Position numbers and translations under genes: made by a program
Source of the DNA: Heliobacterium chlorum
GTDB lineage: Bacteria; Bacillota; Desulfitobacteriia; Heliobacteriales; Heliobacteriaceae
NCBI RefSeq assembly: GCF_014502795.1
Contig: NZ_JACVHF010000005.1
Span: 1 to 64,000, forward strand
DNA: 64,000 bases
Reading direction: 5' to 3'
Shown here: positions 59,664 through 64,000 of the stretch, one piece after another
Layout of the letters: each line of letters begins with the position of its first letter
How positions within the stretch are numbered: position 1 is the stretch's first letter
The notes under the pieces: generated by a model
Database searches by the model: none
Told to the model about the DNA's origin: nothing
The model's input: only the letters and a program-made list of their open reading frames with translations

Positions 59664-59697
59664 AGGCTATGATGAAATTGAGTCATAGCCTTTTTGC
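59664..59697 (+). terminator. hairpin terminator
   Basis: AGGCTATGA (59664-59672) pairs with TCATAGCCT (59683-59691), followed by TTTTTG. It lies between the IS remnants and the nuclease-helicase pair. The 330 bases from here to 60028 are very AT-rich and hold no other recognised feature. Confidence 0.75.
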
Positions 59698-60028
59698 TTT
59701 TGGTCACTCTCTGTCATAGATTAGTTCTATTATTCAGTGTTTAACCCCCTTTATGAAATTGTTTGAACAACTTTTAAAGAACAGACTAACAAAACTAAGA
59801 GTACGGATAAAACTATTTTAAGATGTAGCTTGTTTTTGGTATGAATAAATACTCATCTAACTTTGCTTATCTTGTAGAACTTTTAACTAAAGTAAAATAC
59901 TTATTTGTTTTGACTGATGAATCAATAGTTGTTTTTAACAACCCAGTTTTTAACTGTTTTTTGCTTAGCATTTTTAGCTTTCTTTGCTCATAGTACGTCG
60001 GAACAAGTACATGGAAAGGATGATTTGG

Positions 60029-60988
60029 ATGCATACATGTCCACCCCCAATTGAAGAACTTAGTAAATGGTTGAGGGAATACCCTTCGACTAAAGGAAAC
60101 TATGGGCATTTATTACTTGAACAGAGGTGTGATTGTAAACAAGAGTTGCTTGATGAATTAAGGCAATATTTTGAGTCCGCTCATCTTGATGCCCGTGAAT
60201 ATTTCCATGCAGTTATAGGAATTGATCTTCATCCAGACGTCGATGATGACGCCAATCATGCTTTATATCCTAAATGTTTACCTGAAAGTGCACGACGTGG
60301 GCTTTTTGGTGAGGTCATGGCAGGTCTAATTACAGAAAGTTATACATTTGTTGGGCAGCATAAATGGTTAGTACCGGTATTCCTTTTTCGTTACCATGCA
60401 GATGCAGAAAAGTATCTTTTTGATTTGGCTCGTAACGAAAAACGAACCCGTGCGGTTTTTGGTCGTCTTGGCTCGGATTTTATAGGAATATCTTTAGGGA
60501 GGGATGGTTCAGTTGTCCGTTTTATTGCTGGTGAAGCTAAATGGCGAAGCAACCTGAAGGACTCAGTTATTGAAGAATTATTACTAGGAAAGTGGACTAC
60601 AAAAGGAGAAAAACGTGTTCGACTCGGAGGTATCTGGCATAACTTAAATACAGACACACAGATTCCTCATGGAGTACGACAACTCCAGCGACTACTTCAG
60701 GAATGCGATCCTAATGGATATTCAGCAGCGATACTTTCAATGGATAAGGCACTTCTTTTAAGGGATCCGGTACCAATCCCACGGACAGACCTCGTTTTAA
60801 TTGTCGGAAATGTTGATAGTAAACGAGAAAAAGGACTTCCTTTCATAACGTGGGAAAATGCCCCAAATGAGTACGTGGCTGGTAACGATCTACAGGTCGT
60901 TGAAGTATTTCTCAGTGAAGGTGAAAGACTTATTGACTCTATCTACGATAACCTTTGGACGGAAGGAGATAATAATGCTTCCGCATGA
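60029..60988 (+). CDS. HamA-like (DUF1837) nuclease of a Hachiman-type defence pair
   Basis: A 319-aa protein. A GLFGEVMAGLI segment lies at about 90-100, and a PD-(D/E)XK-like core at about 145-175: GRLGSDFIG with Asp150, then a strand leading to AGEAKWR with Glu169 and Lys171. HamA proteins of Hachiman (DUF1837; also AbpA) are nucleases of this type paired with a helicase. The ATG at 60029 follows AAAGGA with eight-base spacing; a TTG fifteen codons upstream lacks such a site. It overlaps the helicase gene by 14 bases, so the two act together. Family assignment is by motif and context. Confidence 0.65.
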   Translation: MHTCPPPIEELSKWLREYPSTKGNYGHLLLEQRCDCKQELLDELRQYFESAHLDAREYFHAVIGIDLHPDVDDDANHALYPKCLPESARRGLFGEVMAGLITESYTFVGQHKWLVPVFLFRYHADAEKYLFDLARNEKRTRAVFGRLGSDFIGISLGRDGSVVRFIAGEAKWRSNLKDSVIEELLLGKWTTKGEKRVRLGGIWHNLNTDTQIPHGVRQLQRLLQECDPNGYSAAILSMDKALLLRDPVPIPRTDLVLIVGNVDSKREKGLPFITWENAPNEYVAGNDLQVVEVFLSEGERLIDSIYDNLWTEGDNNASA

Positions 60989-63900
60989 TGACGAAAGGTT
61001 AGAAGTTGCAAATACAATTCGACAGTTGATTGCAAGTGAAGAAAATCTAACACCAGTGCAAGCCCGTTCTTTTGTGAGGTGTTTACAAAATTCCTGGAAT
61101 GTTCCTATGATTAAATGGGGAGAAGATGAATCCTTTGGACAGCTAAATGATGCACGTCGACTCATTCATGCTGCTGAAATTTATCGGCAATTGGAAGGAT
61201 ATTCGTCACCAAATGCACTTTTATGTTATCGTCGTGCGGGTGAATTATTAGAATGGCTAATGCGTGCAAAGGACCAAATAAGTACAATAGCACCGATAGC
61301 TCTTTTTGCTGCAGGAGCATATCAACTAGGAGGTTTACCAGCAATGGCATCTAGCCTTCTAGTTCAAGCGGAAGTTCGAGAAAGTGGAGCGCAATTATAT
61401 TCCAGTTTCCTAAAAGCGGATTTTGATGGTGTAATAAAAAATGTGGCGATGTTTTGGAGTGAAAATCAAGAATTAACAAATTACTCTCAAGGAAAAAGAC
61501 TTTTAGATAATGAGAATGATGACAATATATCATGGTACTTTACAGTAGAACTAGTTCGCAGTTTAGGTCTGATTGCCGATTCTTTGCGTCATGGCGATGA
61601 TCAGCGCCTTGAGAAAGCTTTGGATAAGCTATATGCTCTTGACAAGCTGGCTGTCCGTGTATTTAGTGACGATGTATCGCTGTTGATCACACTTTTATGT
61701 AATGTTGCTATAGAGTATAACGAATCGAGTATCTACAAACCGATTAAACAAATTACTCAGTCAAGCGAGCGCCATCAAAAACGACTTTTTACTTTTGCAC
61801 GTAGACAATTTAAACGTCGACGAGGAATACTCTGGTCTTCCCAACGCCAAGGTCTTAATAGGCTATTAAACAGTTCTTCTTTTGCCCTCTGTACTCCGAC
61901 AGGATCTGGAAAAACACTAGTTGCTACTTTTGCGATAATCAAAGAATTGTTGTTAAAGGACGAGGTTGTTCCAGCACCTTTGGGTCTATACCTTGTACCT
62001 TCAAGAGCGCTTGCTACTGAGGTTGAGGATAAACTAACTAACGAGTTTGGTAAGGACCTCGTAATTACTGGACTTTATGGGGGGACGGATTGGGGCATAA
62101 CAGATTATTGGTTGGCTGCTGACCAACCGACGGTTCTTATTGCAACTGTTGAGAAGGCTGATGCACTTATGCGTTTTTTATGTCCTTTTTTAGTTGCACG
62201 TCTTCGCTTGCTTATTTTGGATGAAGCTCATCTGGTTGTGCCAGAGGATAATGAGAATAGTCGTCGTTCATTTGCAGATCATACAAACCGTTCAATTAAA
62301 TTAGAAGCGTTTGTTTCAAGGCTACTCATGTTATCGCCTAGTATATCTAGAATTGCGTTAACGGCAGTTGCAGGGGGAGCATCATTACCTGTTGCTAAAT
62401 GGACAGAAGGTAGGCAAGATGCGGAAGCTATTGGAACGAACTATCGTAGTACAAGGCAGCTTGTTGGAAAACTTGAAGTTTCAACGGACTCTTCTGGACG
62501 TATGCTCCTTGAATTAATGAATGGACAGCCGTTATATGTACGCGGTCGTAATGAACCCGTTTACATTCCTCTTCGCCTTCCCAGAATGCCCAATCTTCCG
62601 GCTACAATGCGGAATAGCATTTATCGATTTACTGAACTGTCAGTTTTGTGGACGGCCTTGCATCTAGTGGGCGAAAAGCGTCGTATTCTTATCTCTATTG
62701 CTCAGGAACCTGAGCAAACAATGGGTTGGTATAAAGATGCATTTGAACTAAACGGCTGGGAAAATATTAATTTTAAGCCACCTAAGGATGAAGTACTGCT
62801 TGCTAAGTACATAGAGACTCTTGAAGCTTGCAAAGATTATTGTGGTATAAATTCTTACGAATATTTTCTTCTTAAGAGGGGGATTGCGAGCAATCATGGT
62901 CAGATGCCACAACGGCTTCGTAGGTTGATGATTAATTTAATTGATCTCCGTATCTGTCCAATCACGGTTGCCACAGCAACTTTGACCGAGGGTGTCAACT
63001 TACCGTTTGATATTATTTTTTTAACTTCCTTAACACGTAGATCGTACGATTTCTCTATCAATAAACAAATTATTACTCCACTAAGCGTCTCGGAATTCAA
63101 TAATCTTGCGGGACGAGCAGGACGACCTGGTACGACAAATGGAATGGAAGGGATGACATTAATAGCTGTACCACAGAAACCGTCAACTACTGCTCCAGCA
63201 CAGATACCAAATCAAGTAAAGCAAATTGTTAATCTTAATCGCGTCTATGATACATTAATAAATAATCTTCAAAACCCGAAGATGGTACGCGAAGAGACGA
63301 ACAGTCCACTTGCTCTTCTATTGGATACTATAGCTAAGCTTGTGGAAAAACTATATGGTAAAACTTCGGGTGAATTTCTAGAATGGCTAGATACTATAGC
63401 TCCAGATGAAATCAGCCAAGAAGCTGGTACAGGTATGTCATCACCAGAGGCCCGATTGGCGGATTGCATTGATGAGCTTGATGGTATTTTAATCAGTGCT
63501 TTGGAGGAAATACGTCAAGTAGAATCCAGGGATCTAAGAGGTTCAGAAATTGAAGCATTTTTAGCAAAACTGTGGAAAAAAACGTTTTCTAGTGTTGCGT
63601 CCATACAAGAAATTTGGCTTGAAAAGGCTTTTATTCGAAGGGGACGAGCGGCTATCGAAGTTGTATACCCTGACGCAGATGAACGAAGGCGCCTTTACCA
63701 ATACGGATTTCCACCATATCTTGGACGACGATTTGAACAAGTAGTTCCTCGTATACGTAAAGTAATTGAAAATGCATCAAATTATGGTACCATGTCTGAA
63801 AATGAACGTATTGTAGTTTTCGATTCTTTAGGTGATATAATATCGAATGACCGAGGTTTTGGTTTTCGAGCTCCCCGTACCGTGACAGACCAAATACTCT

Positions 63901-64000
63901 TAAAAAATTGGAAAAATGTACTTTCATGGTGGATGAATGTTGAGAATGTCAAAGGCCCGGAACCACAAGAGCTTCGCGCTTGGCAACGTTTTGTTGTTGA
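60975..64000 (+). CDS. HamB-like Ski2-type superfamily 2 helicase (partial, runs off the window)
   Basis: An open frame of at least 1008 codons without stop to the window edge. The ATG at 60975 follows GGAAGGAGAT. About 300 N-terminal residues are helical and unassigned. The helicase core has CTPTGSGKT (Lys313), LDEAH (Asp416-His419), a SAT-like TAVAG motif near 450, TEGVNLPFD and NNLAGRAGRPG (about 710-719), the last typical of Ski2/Hel308-like helicases. In Hachiman, HamB scans DNA and restrains HamA until damage or invasion is sensed. The C-terminus is outside the window. Confidence 0.75.
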   Translation, partial: MLPHDDERLEVANTIRQLIASEENLTPVQARSFVRCLQNSWNVPMIKWGEDESFGQLNDARRLIHAAEIYRQLEGYSSPNALLCYRRAGELLEWLMRAKDQISTIAPIALFAAGAYQLGGLPAMASSLLVQAEVRESGAQLYSSFLKADFDGVIKNVAMFWSENQELTNYSQGKRLLDNENDDNISWYFTVELVRSLGLIADSLRHGDDQRLEKALDKLYALDKLAVRVFSDDVSLLITLLCNVAIEYNESSIYKPIKQITQSSERHQKRLFTFARRQFKRRRGILWSSQRQGLNRLLNSSSFALCTPTGSGKTLVATFAIIKELLLKDEVVPAPLGLYLVPSRALATEVEDKLTNEFGKDLVITGLYGGTDWGITDYWLAADQPTVLIATVEKADALMRFLCPFLVARLRLLILDEAHLVVPEDNENSRRSFADHTNRSIKLEAFVSRLLMLSPSISRIALTAVAGGASLPVAKWTEGRQDAEAIGTNYRSTRQLVGKLEVSTDSSGRMLLELMNGQPLYVRGRNEPVYIPLRLPRMPNLPATMRNSIYRFTELSVLWTALHLVGEKRRILISIAQEPEQTMGWYKDAFELNGWENINFKPPKDEVLLAKYIETLEACKDYCGINSYEYFLLKRGIASNHGQMPQRLRRLMINLIDLRICPITVATATLTEGVNLPFDIIFLTSLTRRSYDFSINKQIITPLSVSEFNNLAGRAGRPGTTNGMEGMTLIAVPQKPSTTAPAQIPNQVKQIVNLNRVYDTLINNLQNPKMVREETNSPLALLLDTIAKLVEKLYGKTSGEFLEWLDTIAPDEISQEAGTGMSSPEARLADCIDELDGILISALEEIRQVESRDLRGSEIEAFLAKLWKKTFSSVASIQEIWLEKAFIRRGRAAIEVVYPDADERRRLYQYGFPPYLGRRFEQVVPRIRKVIENASNYGTMSENERIVVFDSLGDIISNDRGFGFRAPRTVTDQILLKNWKNVLSWWMNVENVKGPEPQELRAWQRFVV

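Larger units (their letters stand above)
38687..64000 (+). mobile_element. Tn7-like transposon (tnsA-proximal end to at least tnsE; far end not seen)
   Basis: The tnsA-proximal terminus begins with TGTAG at 38687, inside the CapD-like gene; CATGG (38682-38686) would be the 5-bp target duplication. It is followed by an array of TnsB-type sites and tnsABCD plus a tnsE-like gene in Tn7 order and orientation. No inverted copy of the AAGTCGTATACT site was found further right, so the opposite end is either beyond the window or too diverged to see. The radical-SAM/UvrA-like cluster and the nuclease-helicase pair lie to the right and are probably cargo. Codon use and base composition are visibly more AT-rich than the left part of the window. 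Confidence 0.8.

Overview
The window looks like a chromosomal segment of a Gram-positive Clostridia-type bacterium of the heliobacterial/Peptococcaceae kind. The grounds are Shine-Dalgarno-led genes with frequent TTG and GTG starts, an SLH surface protein, the Firmicute order rapZ-yvcK-whiA, a sigma-54 gene directly before a gap-pgk-tpiA-gpmI-eno glycolytic run, and a K+-type membrane pyrophosphatase. The genus is inferred, not proven.

Core chromosome, 1 to about 38.5 kb. The window opens in the 3' end of a 23S rRNA gene, with no 5S gene behind it before a convergent SLH-repeat surface protein. Small envelope or hypothetical genes follow. Then come all three nucleotide-excision-repair genes (uvrB, uvrA, and uvrC after an interval holding an FAD oxidoreductase, a PAP2-like protein and pgi), a holin-like protein, a Cof phosphatase, a GH13 alpha-glucan enzyme with malQ, rapZ-yvcK-whiA, an acyltransferase, rpoN, lower glycolysis, secG, hppA, tatA, a hotdog thioesterase and smpB. 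Most transcription units end in clear hairpin terminators.

Mobile region, 38.69 kb to at least 45.4 kb and probably to the window end. A Tn7-like transposon has inserted into the 5' part of a CapD/EpsC-type polysaccharide gene. Its tnsA-proximal end is visible: a TGT terminus, then four 12-bp TnsB-type sites at exactly 20-bp spacing, then a stem-loop over the tnsA ribosome-binding site. tnsA, tnsB, tnsC and tnsD follow with catalytic residues intact, then a gene resembling a C-terminally shortened TnsE. The other transposon end was not found, so the element probably extends beyond the window.

Probable cargo. Between remnants of ISL3-type and IS21/IS3-type elements lies a compact gene cluster (47.8-58.7 kb): an FkbM-type methyltransferase, a U32-like protein, a 62-aa candidate precursor peptide with its own near-consensus promoter and a downstream hairpin, four radical-SAM enzymes (two SPASM-type, one PqqE-like, one HemN/HemW-like), a thymidylate-kinase-like P-loop protein, and a rearranged three-part UvrA-like ATPase. 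I read it as an unrecognised modified-peptide (RiPP) system, perhaps making a DNA- or nucleotide-directed product with the UvrA-like protein giving self-protection; that function is inference. At the end of the window a PD-(D/E)XK nuclease-like gene overlaps a large Ski2-like helicase gene that runs off the edge. This pair resembles Hachiman (HamA-HamB) anti-phage defence and fits the common role of Tn7-like elements as defence carriers.
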